A stretch of DNA of 64,000 bases from Liolophura sinensis (lineage: Eukaryota; Mollusca; Polyplacophora; Chitonida; Chitonidae): assembly GCF_032854445.1 (NCBI RefSeq), contig NC_088302.1:34503979-34567978 (forward strand), in the 5' to 3' direction. The translations under genes were made by a program, and so were the position numbers. Below are positions 11,570 to 23,420 of this stretch, one piece after another. A model generated the notes under the pieces. That model searched no databases. It was not told the DNA's origin and saw only the letters and a program-made list of their open reading frames with translations. The first letter of the stretch is position 1. The number at the start of each line of letters is the position of its first letter.

Positions 11570-14500
11570 AAACTAAAGGAAGAAAATGCTGCTCTGCGAA
11601 AAGAATTATTGGAGTCAAGGTATGATCTGTAACAACATGTGTCTTTCTAAACCCTTTTCTTTTGCTTCACTAGGTAAAATGAAAATGATCAGATTTTAAC
11701 CAGATCAAAGGGTCTGATCATTCCTAAGGCAGTTTTATTAAATATAGGGATGGAGATGGAAATTTTTCATAGCGTACTGTACATTTATATGTACAGCAAA
11801 TCCTATGTATTTTCTTAATATTGGCTTCCAGCAACCTGCAGATGGTCGTGGGTTTCTCCCCGAGCTCTGCCCGGTTCCTCCCATCATAATCCTGGCCACC
11901 GTCGTATAAGTGAAAATATTCTTGAGTACGGTGTAATTTTTGTACAACATCAGTCAGGTTTATTCCTGTGGGGTGACTAGAATAAAACACAGCCCTTCTG
12001 CAGTCATTTGACAAACCTCCTGACTTAAATCTGCATCCATTCCAGCAGCCGCTGCACTGATTCAGAGGCTGATCCACTGTAGTGATAACAGATTTGGGGT
12101 CTACGTGGCCATGAGAGTCAGCAGGCAAGGACCCAGGAGCTTTCCACCAGTGGCGTCGCTATGAGTTGAAGTCCAGCTCATGCTGGCCTCCTCTTCAGCC
12201 GCCAGAAGACTGCGGATGGTCATGGGGTTTTCCCTAGCTTCAGCCCGGTTTCCTCCCACCGTAATACCGGCTGCCGTTGTATCAGTGAAATACTCTTGAG
12301 TACGGCGTAAAACACCAATAAAATAAATAAATAAATAAGGCACAGTGACAGATTATCAGAATTTCAGCTGTATAAGCTAGCAGCTGTTAAAGGGATTTAG
12401 ATTTATTGCATTAGTAAATTCCTGTATGCATACATCATGTTTTAATATTCTGATTTGTGTGTAATTTCATTGCGTCATCAGGACGCTGTACAATCAGTTG
12501 GTGCAAGAGACATCCCACGAGAAGTTTGATGAGAGGAGGATTAACATGTTAAAGTCTCAGGTGATCCAACTGGAAAGACAGGTATGTTTACAAGCAGGTC
12601 TGTTTACATCGAGGAGCACTTCAACAAAGGTTCTGGGAGCAGGATTTATGAGGTGCTGGCTCAAACCAAGCCTTGGACAGGGTATTTGTCTTAAAGGCTT
12701 GACTTTGTTGACTTTCTTCCATCAGTATGGTGCACATACATCTGTACATCACATGTGGGAAAGTTTGTCACTAAGTTGCCAAAAAGCCGGTGGTTTTTGC
12801 GCCAACCTCTCATATTTCCTTCTAACATAAAACTTACCATCATGGTGTGAGTAAAAATTCTTGGGATGGCATTAAATAAATAAATTAAAAAATAAATAAA
12901 TAAATAAATATTTAATACAGATTTAGAATGATTTGTTTTCCCCCCAGCATATTTGTCATAAATGGCATTGTTTGTTTTATTGCGCCATAAAAGCTAATTG
13001 ATGTATTGGAGAATTTTGAGAGAGATTTTGAGCAGAGGGAATTGTAGTGCATGGTTGAGTAACATTCCGTCCACTTGTTCAACTTGTACATAAACAACCT
13101 TCATTATTTTTGTATAAAACAAGAAATCTGAATGCTGTTTGTGCATCAAAGATGTATCTTGGGACACTGATGATTCAGGTATTATATTACTGGAAGGAGT
13201 CAGGGATATAAATGTTGAAACTCATATCAGCATTATTTTATTATAAATCAACTTTTATGTGCGTCCACACTTAAATAAAAGACCCTTGTTGTTAATGAGC
13301 AATAGTTTGTGGGTGAAATGAAAGAAGACTGAAAATTAACTGTAACTTTGTCTGCATACAGCTGCTGGTGATATCTGATGCTTGACCTCTAGATCCAGAA
13401 CTATTATGGAGGTGGAAAACGCCCTCAGCTGGCTAGTTCAACAGTGTAGGTTAGTACAGGTTTTAACACGAGCCCTCACTGGTCTAAAGTGCTTTTTTCT
13501 CATCGCAGCTACCGTATTTCTTCAACTATTTCGCATTTTTAAGGGTTTACAAGTTTACCATCATCAGAGCTTCATGTAAAAAACATTTTTTTCAGTGTAG
13601 GGAAAGAAATCTTGTCAAGTTATGCTTCAAACAACACCAGGTGAGCATGCGAAAGGGTTGAAGAAATAATGAATGGTCCCATGACTAATAAGGGTCCCGT
13701 GTTCAAATCCATCTCTGACTGGTTGGATTGCAGCTTTTTTTGTCAGGTGATCTGTCAGGTAACTGAGTGTGCATGTACAAGAGGGCAGTGGTTTCCTCTA
13801 GTACTCTTTAGTCTGCACCCAAAAAAAGCGTACCACTGTCACCGTTTACTGCTTACCGTATTGAAGAGAAAAATTCAATCAAATAAATAATCAAGGTTAG
13901 TATGGAGTGTTGAAAACCTTGGAATTCTTCTAGGCCTTGAAAAGCTTAGAATTCTTCGAGGCCTTGAAAAGCTTGGAAAATAAGGGGATTTTATAGTTTG
14001 GCCTGGAAAGGCTTTGGAATTGAGACTACAGAGCCAACCTGGAACTACTGTATATATGCATAGTATTCTGACATTCTCTTGAAATGCAGAACAACAAATG
14101 ACTAATATAGCTTATGCTGGATTTGAACTCTGGCATAAACTGTTACCTTGCCATCTCTTTGAGCTGAGTAAAAGCTCATGTTAGCTCCCTCTTAGGTTGT
14201 ACGTGGATATACTTGAAATGTTTTGTGAACGTCAGTACAAATACAAGAACAAGTTTAAACTGTTGGTGGGTTTGAATTGCTACAGTTCAGACTTGCTTTG
14301 ACCAGACAAGGGCTGTTTGAAACCAGTTCTCAAAACTAAAGTTTGTCAAATACTGAAGGGCCTCCATGGCCTATTGCCATCTCTTTGAGCTGAAGTAAAG
14401 CTCATGTTAGCTCCCTCTTAGGTTGTACGTGCATGGGAAGGCTTACCTGCAACAAAGTCGTGGGTAAATTTCCCCCTAGGGCTCTTCCCACTTTCTTACC

Positions 14501-17500
14501 ACCACAACATGTCTAAAGCCGGCTACTGTCATATAAAGTGAAATATTATTTAGTACAGCAAATAAATAAATCAAATATTGAACTTGCTAAAGATTTATCA
14601 TTTCCTCCACCCATAAATGTGCCCTGTAAGGGAAATATACTTGGGCATGGTGTTAATCACGAAATGAACAGTTCAAATATGATAAATGGCCTAAAGTTTC
14701 GTATATGAGTTACTGTCGTTTACTTTCGCACAATCCGAGTTTGCAGCAAGATGACAGCAGAGAGCGATCAGCGCCCCAGCTGTTTCATTACTCTTCATGG
14801 CACTTTGCAGCTCTGGTTGCTAATACTCGCCACATGGGGTCCAGTCACTGACAGTGAGGTGTGCAGCTGTCCCGACTAGTAGGCCTACATGTACATCTCT
14901 GAATATACCAGTGAATGGAATCAAAGAAAGTATTAAGACAGGCGATGTCTATTATAAACCTTTAAAGCCATGCAGTGTATAAACGGATATTTGACACGAC
15001 ACTCCACATGTGTAAAGATACTGGGTAGTCATGCCTAATCTTCCAGAGTTTTCTCCCAAATTCCCATTTATCACAAAATAACAATAATAAAACAATCAAC
15101 CTGTTGCAAAGTTCATGCACAAAAATCATCATGATTAAACCTCAGCAAAACATGAACTGTTGGTGGTCAAAGCATAGATTAACTGCTCAGTGAAGCATGA
15201 GCTTGTTTATTTCTTTCTTGAACTGTCCATATAATCCCCTGACCACCCTTGATGCTCTCCTGTGGCACCCAGACAGTAACAACAACAATCCCCATAATGA
15301 ATCCTGGGATACATTTTCCAAGTTCCAGGGCGAAACTTTAGGTCATTTAATAATGGGATAATCCTCGTCAGAGTTATCTTTTTTTATATTCAGGTTGTTC
15401 ATTTCACTGGACATTTCGGGACCAGATGTGCCTGTTCCTAGATCCAAACTGATGGAAATCGTGGAAAGACTGGAATCTACCAGAATCAAAGTATACAAAA
15501 ACATTGAGGTAATAGAAATGGCCATATTCTGGGAAGTTAATAATGCTATGTTTAATAATTGATAACTGAAAGTATTTCATAATCTGTATGTTACTTAGTT
15601 TGTACCTTAGGATCTCTTGCATGTCAAATTCCTCATCTTCACATATATACAAATTTATGTTATTAAGCAACCACTGTTATCAAGTAAACACTGACCATAC
15701 TGTATATAATCATGATGTTTACAATGGGAGCACTCAGTATCCCTGATGAGAATGAAAGTTTGAAACTGCAGTTGAAATACAACAGTGTAGAAATTTGAGA
15801 ATGTTTCTTTGTTGTTGTTTTGTTTTTTGTTTTTTTTTCATATTATATATATCTTTCATATTGGATATCCCACATAACTGCATTTTTTTAGTGGAAAAAA
15901 AATACAGAAAATCAACTTTATTCTCTTTTCCTTTCAGAACACCAGCGTGGAGGCACTGTCCAAACCCATGGAGTTTTTCAGTGATTTTGTGAAACCTGGC
16001 AAACAAGGAGAAGTGTCTCTGTTTGACATATGTTCAGGCAAACTGGATCATGTGAACCTGAAACAAGTGGTGAATATTTAATAGTCGTCTTTCGATACTT
16101 TCTGCCGTTTTGTGCTACATGGTGTCATGTGACATTCGAAAAGTTGGGAATATAACAAGAACGTGTATCTGTGGCATGATGTGCGCTCAGATAGTTTATT
16201 GCTCTCAACGGCAAACAAGGTCTTGTGTGGAAACCATAAACCAGTCATACCCTGTAATTCATTGACGTCATTCATTTAACAGGGCTGGTGTATTCCAAGT
16301 ATTTTTTGCAGGACATCATGTAATGCTGAAAAAATCAAGGTTGTCCAAGACAATTGAGTTTACCAGAAGAGATGGGAACTGTTAAAAGAAGTAGGGTAAC
16401 TCTGTACTGGTATTTCAACAGTAGTCAAGGTTAACAGAGTGCTTTCGTAATTCTTTTAACTTGTACAATTTTTTCAACATTAAAAGAAAATATTTTTGGC
16501 AGTAATTCAGTCATAATCATTCTTTTATTAAAGGAAAAGAAAACCATTGTTTCAGCCATGGCTATATTGAAAATTTCTGCGAATAAAATATAGAACCAAT
16601 GCATAACACAAGTGATATGAACACAGATGCCATGGAAAGTTACCTAATCTGTGGCTGAGTGGGTTAACATGCCAGCACTGGTGCAGTGACCCTGGATCCT
16701 TCCACCAATGCGGTTGTAGTGAGTTTTAGTCCAGCTCGTGCTGGCTTCCTGTCTGGTAGTACATGGAAATATCTGTCGGCAACTTGCAGATGGTTGAAGG
16801 TTTTCCTCGGGCTCTGCCCGGCTTCCTCCCACTATAATGCCTTCTGCCGTTGTATAAGGGAAATATTCTTGAACACGGCATAAAACACCAATCAAATTAT
16901 TAAATAAATCAAATCTTCCCAATAGACAACATCCTGTATGGTGCTATGCCTATCTTCAAGCCTGGCGATTGTTTTCCATTGAAACTGGCACAACTTTTTG
17001 ACAGGCCAAACTCGAGTCTCGACTGTGTCATCTGTACAAGGACCTGTTGACCGTTCATGAAGCGCTGACCAGCCCTCAGACTGACTCCAGGTTGACTTCA
17101 GTGCTCACCTGTCCAGCCTCAGCTGACCGTCTGACCACTCAGCTGTTAAAGGCTCTGGCCAGACTTGAAGATTGCACCAAGGATCTCCTGTCCCTCTCGC
17201 TGCTTTACCCTGCGGCTCCTTGGGTAAGCTATACATGGGCATATCATTCACAGTTGATTTTTTATGTTTACCTGTGACAAGCAACTCTGCAAGGCGCTCA
17301 ATATGTCTGTCTGTTAGTTGTTTGCAAATCTCAGTGTCAGTATATCTGTTAACTGTTTGGTCTAATTTTTAACACCTGATACACTCAATGAGTGAGACTT
17401 GGTTCCAGAGGACGTGATATAATTTTGTTATATTTTCTTGGAGCGGACACTTTTCAAGGGAACTTTTTTTTTCGAATTTTTTTGTTTTGTTTTCTTTTGG

Positions 17501-20500
17501 ACGAAGAAAAACGCAAGTGATAACAGATAATGTTTTAAGATATTTTGTACCCCTTCAAATGGAAATGTGATGGCTAAACTTCATAGGTTTCATGTTTGTG
17601 CTCTTGAATTCATGTGTGTGACAAAGCTGTTGGTAAATATATGTATATATTTTTTTGTTCATAGTTTTGAAAAAAATTATTTCATTATTTGATGAACCAT
17701 ATGTGTGTGAATATTTTCATTTCCTATAAAGTCAAGCAGTGATGTTTTTTCTTTTGAACATTCAGCCAGTTTTAAAAAGACCATTGACTGGTGAAGTAAC
17801 ACTAGACAAAGTTGTCTCCTCTTTACCAACTCTTCCACGGTCAAAGGCAGGGGAGGTACAAAAGGTCTTAGAGGCCCTAACCAAAGTCACCAATCACAAA
17901 CTTCATCTACGAGATCAAGAGGTAAAAATCAGCCAGCAAAATTTCACATTTTTGATCTCTTTTTTTTCTTTGATGTATGTATATTTATGTACCGATATAC
18001 ATAACTGATGAGACCATGTGCTTTATTCCTACTCTCGCTGGTATACCTGCAGCTGCAGTTCCACTTCAACAGGTCTCAGTTATCTGCTGGTGATTATTTC
18101 CCTTGATTTATCCTCCACCACTACCATTTGGCAAGAGACAAATTAAGTATGAATATGATGATGTTAAACACTAATAAAATATTATATTAACAATGTCATT
18201 TTAAATTAAATTTTTCTTTCCGCTCCTTGATTTTGGGTCTCTGCAGTCCATTGCCATTTTAATAGATCTGATAAATCATGTGAAAAATAATCATGGCAGT
18301 TTGTAAAATATTTTCTTTTGCAGATGCCATTGACAGTATATTTAATACATGAAATTTTGATTTTGAACTTACAGGTGAAAGCCTTGAAAGATGAAGTGAA
18401 CTTCCACAACACGGTGTACAACCTCCAAATTGAGTACATGCAGGCTTTGTTTGAAGCAGTCAAGTGCGTGACCTAGGTGATACATGGACACTGTATCTCA
18501 TTTTCTTTTCATTTAATGTTAACAACAAGAAAATCAGTGGTAAATCTAGATAAGCCATTAACTAATGTGCCTCATTTTATTTCCTTTTCATATCATAAAC
18601 TAGAAAGTCAGCTGTCAAGATTAACCATCAGTTGATTCTTTACTCATTTTCTTTCTATTGGTTTACTTTTTTTTTTTTTGGCCTGAAATCTACAGATATG
18701 GGAATGGTGTTGGAGTTATGTCAGACTATATCCAGTACAAATTTGATATTTCTGGTCACAGTTGTAAAATCAAATGTTCTCATATTTTCACACATGCAAA
18801 TTCGATTTCATTTCTATAGGGCAGGCTACAGAGATTTTGAAGATAGTGTGGAGGAGTCCCTATGTAAGCCATTGACAGGTAAACATCTCAGACATTTGTA
18901 TAGTGTTTGTAGGCTATACGTGTAAGTTTGCGCCCTGGGTGTCAGCCACACAATTGTTTGAACTTATGTGAAAACAGTTCATCGTATTGAATTGAAACCT
19001 TGTACATGGCTTCACCATTGCAAGTTACAGATCAAGTTTAAGTTGGGGATCCCTACGTCCAGTTTTTACAAAATTACAGCGGCTTTTATCCAAATTTGGA
19101 CTCTGACAAGGGTTCATCATATTCAAAATGAAAACTCGGTGGGTGGCTTCTCCATAAAAAGTTACAGATCAGGTTTGAGCGATCTTGTATTTAAGTCAAA
19201 ATTTCAAATCACTTTAAAATTGTTATTTCTGATGTGACAAGGTCAGGGTATTGTTTTTGACAACGTAAATTCCGAGTAAGTTATTGGACAACAGATTTCA
19301 GCTAAAATAATGGAAAAGAACATACCAAGTCTAATTTTGACTTAAGTTTAAGATCATTTCATGACCCTGGGACCTCGAGAACCACTCGAGTGTCACATGA
19401 GCTTTTCATCTTGATTTGCTCTTGTTCCTACTGTTCCTTCAGGAGCTCAATAAAAATGGCTTCTGGCAGCAAGTTATGCCCCTTTTTTATGATTTGTTGG
19501 TTTTTCATAACGTTAAAGTTATACAGACCTGCTTTACTTTGAGCTTTTATACTTGACCCAGAAGCCTGTCAAATTCAAAACTGCTCTAGTGTTGTGCAGT
19601 TACTCTTCGTTATCACACCCCTTTTATGTTGGCAGTGGATATGACTACGGTTATGAAAATGTGGAGTTATTATTTTCTGCCCCATAGAAATACTATGCCG
19701 TTACAAAGAGCTCAAAAACACATCCTCAGAAGAAGACCTGCGCCTTTTCCTGAAATCCTTTAAGGACCAGTCAGATAATGTAAGTATTAGATATTATCCT
19801 CTCTATTTACATAGGTTAGTTGGTTGGTAACTTGCCTAGGGTCAGTGGTTTTACTGTTTTCCATCTCTTCAAATTTTTTCCAAACCAAGTCATTTCAGGG
19901 AGTTTGAAAAAGAAATGTAAGCTGACAAAATATAGCTGTCTTTCTCAGTAGACGATTGTGGACCTGATAGAAAGCATCATGGCCTCAGTCTTGGATTCAT
20001 ATTACACAGGTGTAATTTTACTGCATTTTATAACAGTAAAATGTATATAATATAACCTCGGTATACAGAAAATAGAATTGACCCAAATAAAATTCCCCAC
20101 ATTGTGTGAATTTAGAAAAAAAAATTGCTATCAAAAGAATTAAACTGTTAATAAGGTCTTTTGGTTACAGATGGTAGATTGTAAATCATACAAAGCAATG
20201 AAAGCCTTTATTTGAACTATAGTGTATGTCACATACTGATGATCAGTCAGTCGATCGATCAAGTTTTTGTCAGCACACACATCTTTTTAAACAGACTCTG
20301 CCTACAAGTAATAATTACATTTCTTGAAATATATTTTGCTGAAAGACAGTCTTTCAACGTAAAGGAATATCATAAGTTTTATGGCATTTTATGTTCTACA
20401 AGGCGAATTATGCAGTGCCAGTTATAAGTATGTGTAACTAGTAAGTGCTCCATTGGCGGCCATGTGATAAGCAGTAGATCATGATTAGCTATCTTGTGAC

Positions 20501-21971
20501 ATCTCGCAAACCCTGTCACGCTCAGCAGGTGACAATGACCACTGAAACAGCACAAATTTATGTTGTTTTTACATTGCTGGTATGAATAAGTGGGGTTAAG
20601 TTTGTTATTGTCATTCATGGCACTTTCAGTAAAGTAACACTTTAAGTGAAAATTCTTGGGCGCAGCGTGAAATGCCATTCATATACACATATTTGTAACA
20701 GTGCTTATAAGTTTCACATAAAATTCTGTGTGACATAATGTTTATAATTTCAGCTGGAATTCACCATTTCTTCCTTATCCAGATTACACAGCACTGACGG
20801 TGAAAGTCCAGGTGAGCTGGCATTACCATTTACCATGTAAAAGATAAACCTTTTGAATCGTGTCATCACGATATGGCTCTACGATATGGTGCCATATGTG
20901 GCATTCAGCCATAATCAATCATGGATTCAAACTGCAATATTCTTTAACATGGCAAAGAAAAGCCATTATGCGCAGATTCTCAGTACCCGCGAGGCCTTCC
21001 AGCAACCTTCAGATTATCGTGAGTTTTCTAAACCCAGTTTCCTCCCACCATAATGCTGGCCGCTGTTGTATAACTGAAATATTCTTGAGTATGGCGTAAA
21101 ACATCAATCACTTAAATAAATAAAGCAGTACTTTTCTGTGTAGGGGTTTGTGTCATCTTGTACCCAGACCCCTCAAAAAGAAATGATGTAAAGCATTTAA
21201 CCAACCAACTAAACCACTGATATATATGTTTATCTTTCAGGACTAGAGGGGCTGTCAGCATTTGGAAGGGACTTTTTCCTAGCCATTGAGAAGCAGTGTC
21301 AACAGGTGAAGAAAACAAGAGACCAGAATGCAAGGGACAATATAGCTCTGAAGGAACAACAGGATAAGCTAGATTCGGCTTTAGCGGAGCTGCTAGAGCA
21401 AAGGGAGATAATAAAAGCACCGTCGGATAACAGCGGAGAAACAGAGAGCAAATCCTCTGCTACAAACAAAATGGTGCTTCAGAAAAACAAGGAAGAAGGT
21501 CCTCATGTAGAGTTCCACCTCAAAACCGATAAGAGCTCGGACCAAAATTCAAGGATTTCATCTCAGTTGGATGAAATGACTTTGAGTAGCCCACCCAAAG
21601 ATGTGTCAGACAGAGATAGTGATAGCTCATCAGTCAGTAGTCATAGAAACTCTAAGCTCCGCCCACCTTCTGCAAGTGGTCCTCAGTCTTCTGCCAAGAG
21701 CCCAGTTAGTTACTCTAAAAATAGGACACTAAATCTGAGGCGATCTGGAAGCCTGTCAAGAGTCAGCCAATCAAAAAGTCCCACCTTTCTACCTGGCTTG
21801 TCAAATGAAAATTCTCAGTCAACTGACTCCATTTCGGCAGACATTAATAGGCCAGTGACACAGACTGGAGCTAAAAGTTCACGCAAAGGAAGTGATTCAG
21901 CAGAATTGCCTAAAAACCAAACTGCGTTACCCAGAAGGAAAATACCAACTCTAAAGGCCCCGTTTCGATAA
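11570..21971 (+). CDS. Coiled-coil protein with Ser-rich tail (unrecognised), 5' end unresolved
   Basis: Exons: 11570-11619, 12482-12581, 13362-13449, 15394-15508, 15938-16066 (or 16069), 17005-17223, 17766-17921, 18375-18463, 18820-18878, 19688-19779, 20754-20811, 21241-21971; stop TGA-free frame ends with TAA at 21969-21971. Every junction keeps phase with GT/AG ends, giving about 628 residues. It opens with a heptad-rich helix (KLKEENAALRKELLESR, then QVIQLERQ, SRSRTIMEVENALSWL), continues as long amphipathic helices with few prolines (RLESTRIKVYKNIE, RLCHLYKDLLTVHEAL), and has another coiled coil in the last exon (ALKEQQDKLDSALAELLEQR). It ends in a basic Ser/Pro-rich, probably disordered tail (RRSGSLSRVSQSKSP). 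No signal peptide or membrane segment is visible in the part seen. A centrosomal, ciliary or cytoskeletal role is plausible but not shown. One base is missing near 13381 within exon 3. The true start exon lies upstream. Confidence 0.88.
11821..11940 (+). repeat. SINE-A, 3' half
   Basis: The GCAACCTGCAGATGGTCGTGG, CTGCCCGG and GTCGTATAAGTGAAA blocks match the full copy at 25201. Intronic in the coiled-coil gene. Confidence 0.85.
11960..12080 (-). repeat. SINE-B-like fragment
   Basis: The CAAACCTCCTGACTTAAATC block and the following region match, inverted, the SINE-B core. It lies between two SINE-A copies, forming a small cluster of insertions. Confidence 0.5.
12103..12338 (+). repeat. SINE-A, nearly full length
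   Basis: Contains GACCCAGGAGC, a box-B-like GAGTTGAAGTCC, the GCTCATGCTGGCCTCCTC body, the CTTGAGTACGGCG tail core and an (AAAT)n tail. The box-A part is degraded. Confidence 0.85.
13515..13668. mobile_element. Short MITE-like element, TATTTCTTCAAC ends
   Basis: TATTTCTTCAACTATTTCGC at the left is mirrored by GCGAAAGGGTTGAAGAAATA at the right, 154 bp overall with no coding capacity. It lies in the intron after coiled-coil exon 3. The ends resemble those of the element at 37197-37408. Confidence 0.6.
13675..13885 (+). repeat. SINE-B copy
   Basis: The order GTGTTCAAATCC (box-B-like), TGGTTGGATTGCAGC, GTCAGGT, GTGGTTTCCTC, then a degraded CACC tail with AAATAAAT is the same as in the other SINE-B copies. 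Confidence 0.6.
14148..14204 (+). repeat. Direct duplicate of 14374-14431
   Basis: The block starting TGCCATCTCTTTGAGCTGA and ending TTAGGTTGTACGTG recurs about 225 bp downstream with very few differences. It looks like a recent local duplication or two insertions of one repeat. Confidence 0.7.
14358..14571 (+). repeat. Diverged SINE-A-like copy
   Basis: Starts GGGCCTCCATGGC like SINE-A heads. It contains the duplicated block (14374-14431), then GTCATATAAAGTGAAATATT and an AAATAAAT tail. The middle differs from typical SINE-A, so it may be a subfamily or a chimera. Confidence 0.6.
16648..16913 (+). repeat. SINE-A, nearly full length
   Basis: The head TGTGGCTGAGTGGGTTAAC, box-B-like GAGTTTTAGTCC, body and AAATAAAT tail are all present. 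It ends about 90 bp before coiled-coil exon 6, within the intron. Confidence 0.88.
20990..21124 (+). repeat. SINE-A, 3' half
   Basis: Runs from AGGCCTTCCAGCAACC to GAGTATGGCGTAAAACATC with an AAATAAAT tail. It is about 115 bp upstream of the last coiled-coil exon. Confidence 0.85.
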
Positions 21972-22189
21972 CCTAACTAAAGAAGGAATGACTGTGATAG
22001 AAAACAAAAAAAACACTGTGAAGTAACTGGTTCACACAAATCAAAGAAATATTTTTTGATGTTCCAGCTGAAAATGTTTTTGGAGTGTATATGTATTTAA
22101 TTGACACGTTTATTTTCGTCCACTGATCTAACAGCATATTGTTATTTGTATATACATATAGTGCAAGCTAGGCTTAAGTTCTGTATTAT

Positions 22190-23035
22190 GCTTTGAGCTT
22201 GCCAGTGGTTTTTCAGTGGACTCATTGTAGAATGTAAAACATTTCTTGGGATCAGTTTTATGTGAAGCATACTTCGCGTTAAGTGTACTTAATATCTGTA
22301 TAATACAGGTTGTGATGGGAGATTTCTTGGGGTCAGTTTCATGAAGCGTACTTTGCATTAAGTGTACTTAATATGTCTACGCTATAGGTTGTGATGGAAA
22401 ATTTCTTGTCAGCTTCCTGAAGCATACTTGCACTTCGCATTAAGGGTACTTCATATCTTTACAATATTGGTTGTGATGAACGATTTCTTGCAGTCAGTTT
22501 CATGAAGCATACTTCGCATTCAATGTGCTTCATATCTCTACAATACTGATTGTGATGGAAGATTTCTTGGGGGTATACATACGCATACTTCGCGTTTATA
22601 AGTGTACTTCATATCTCTACAATACAGGTTGTGATGGAAGATTTCTTGGGGGTATACATACGCATACTTCGCGTTTATAAGTGTACTTCATATCTCTACA
22701 ATACTGATTGTGATGGAAGATTTCTAGGGGGTATACATACGCATACTTCGCGTTTATAAGTGTACTTCATATCTCTACAATACAGGTTGTGATGGAAGAT
22801 TTCTTGGGGGTATACATACGCATACTTCGCGTTTATAAGTGTACTTCATATCTCTACAATACAGGTTGTGATGGAAGATTTCTTGGGGGTATACATACGC
22901 ATACTTCGCGTTTATAAGTGTACTTCATATCTCTACAATACTGATTGTGATGGAAGATTTCTAGGGGGTATACATACGCATACTTCGCGTTTATAAGTGT
23001 ACTTCATAGCTCTACAATACAGGTTGTGATGGAAG
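22190..23035 (+). repeat. 79-bp minisatellite after the coiled-coil gene
   Basis: About six near-identical 79-bp units (GTGATGGAAGATTTCTTGGG, TATACATACGCATACTTCGC, TTATAAGTGTACTTCATATC) occupy about 22550-23035, preceded by about four diverged units from 22190. Two variants alternate, ACAGGTT..TTCTTGG and CTGATT..TTCTAGG, suggesting expansion of multi-unit blocks. It starts about 220 bp after the stop codon, so it may lie in the 3' UTR. Confidence 0.92.
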
Positions 23036-23204
23036 ATAAGGACTTGTCTAGCTAAGTGTGCTTCATGGAATTTCGCCCTGGTCGAGTATTGTTGAATATT
23101 TAGGTAAAATGTCCCAAATTTAATATATTTTCCATTTGGCTAAATTTCAGATTGGTTTTGGAATTTTACTTATTTATTTAGGAATATTGAGCCTTTGCTG
23201 GTTC

Positions 23205-23420
23205 AAACAGGTTAAGCACTGGGATCACTGCAACTGTCAGAGCCATTGACCAATATGGTCGCATGTTCAAATTCAACCCCCAGCTGTCTCAGCTCTAGCT
23301 TTAAGTCACAAGGTTTGTCAGATACCTGCTAACAGCGGTGGTTAACTCCAGTTTTTTTCCACCCTCAACCAAAAGCACAAGTGAAAACTCAACAATGTTT
23401 AACACCAACGAAATAAATAA
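23205..23420 (+). repeat. SINE-B copy
   Basis: Contains a box-B-like TGTTCAAATTCAACC, the CTAGCTTTAAGTCAC core, a GTGGTTAACTCC motif and an AAATAAATAAA tail. Confidence 0.6.

Noticed and set aside
22550-23035. CRISPR-like array
   Set aside because: Uniform 79-bp units without spacers.
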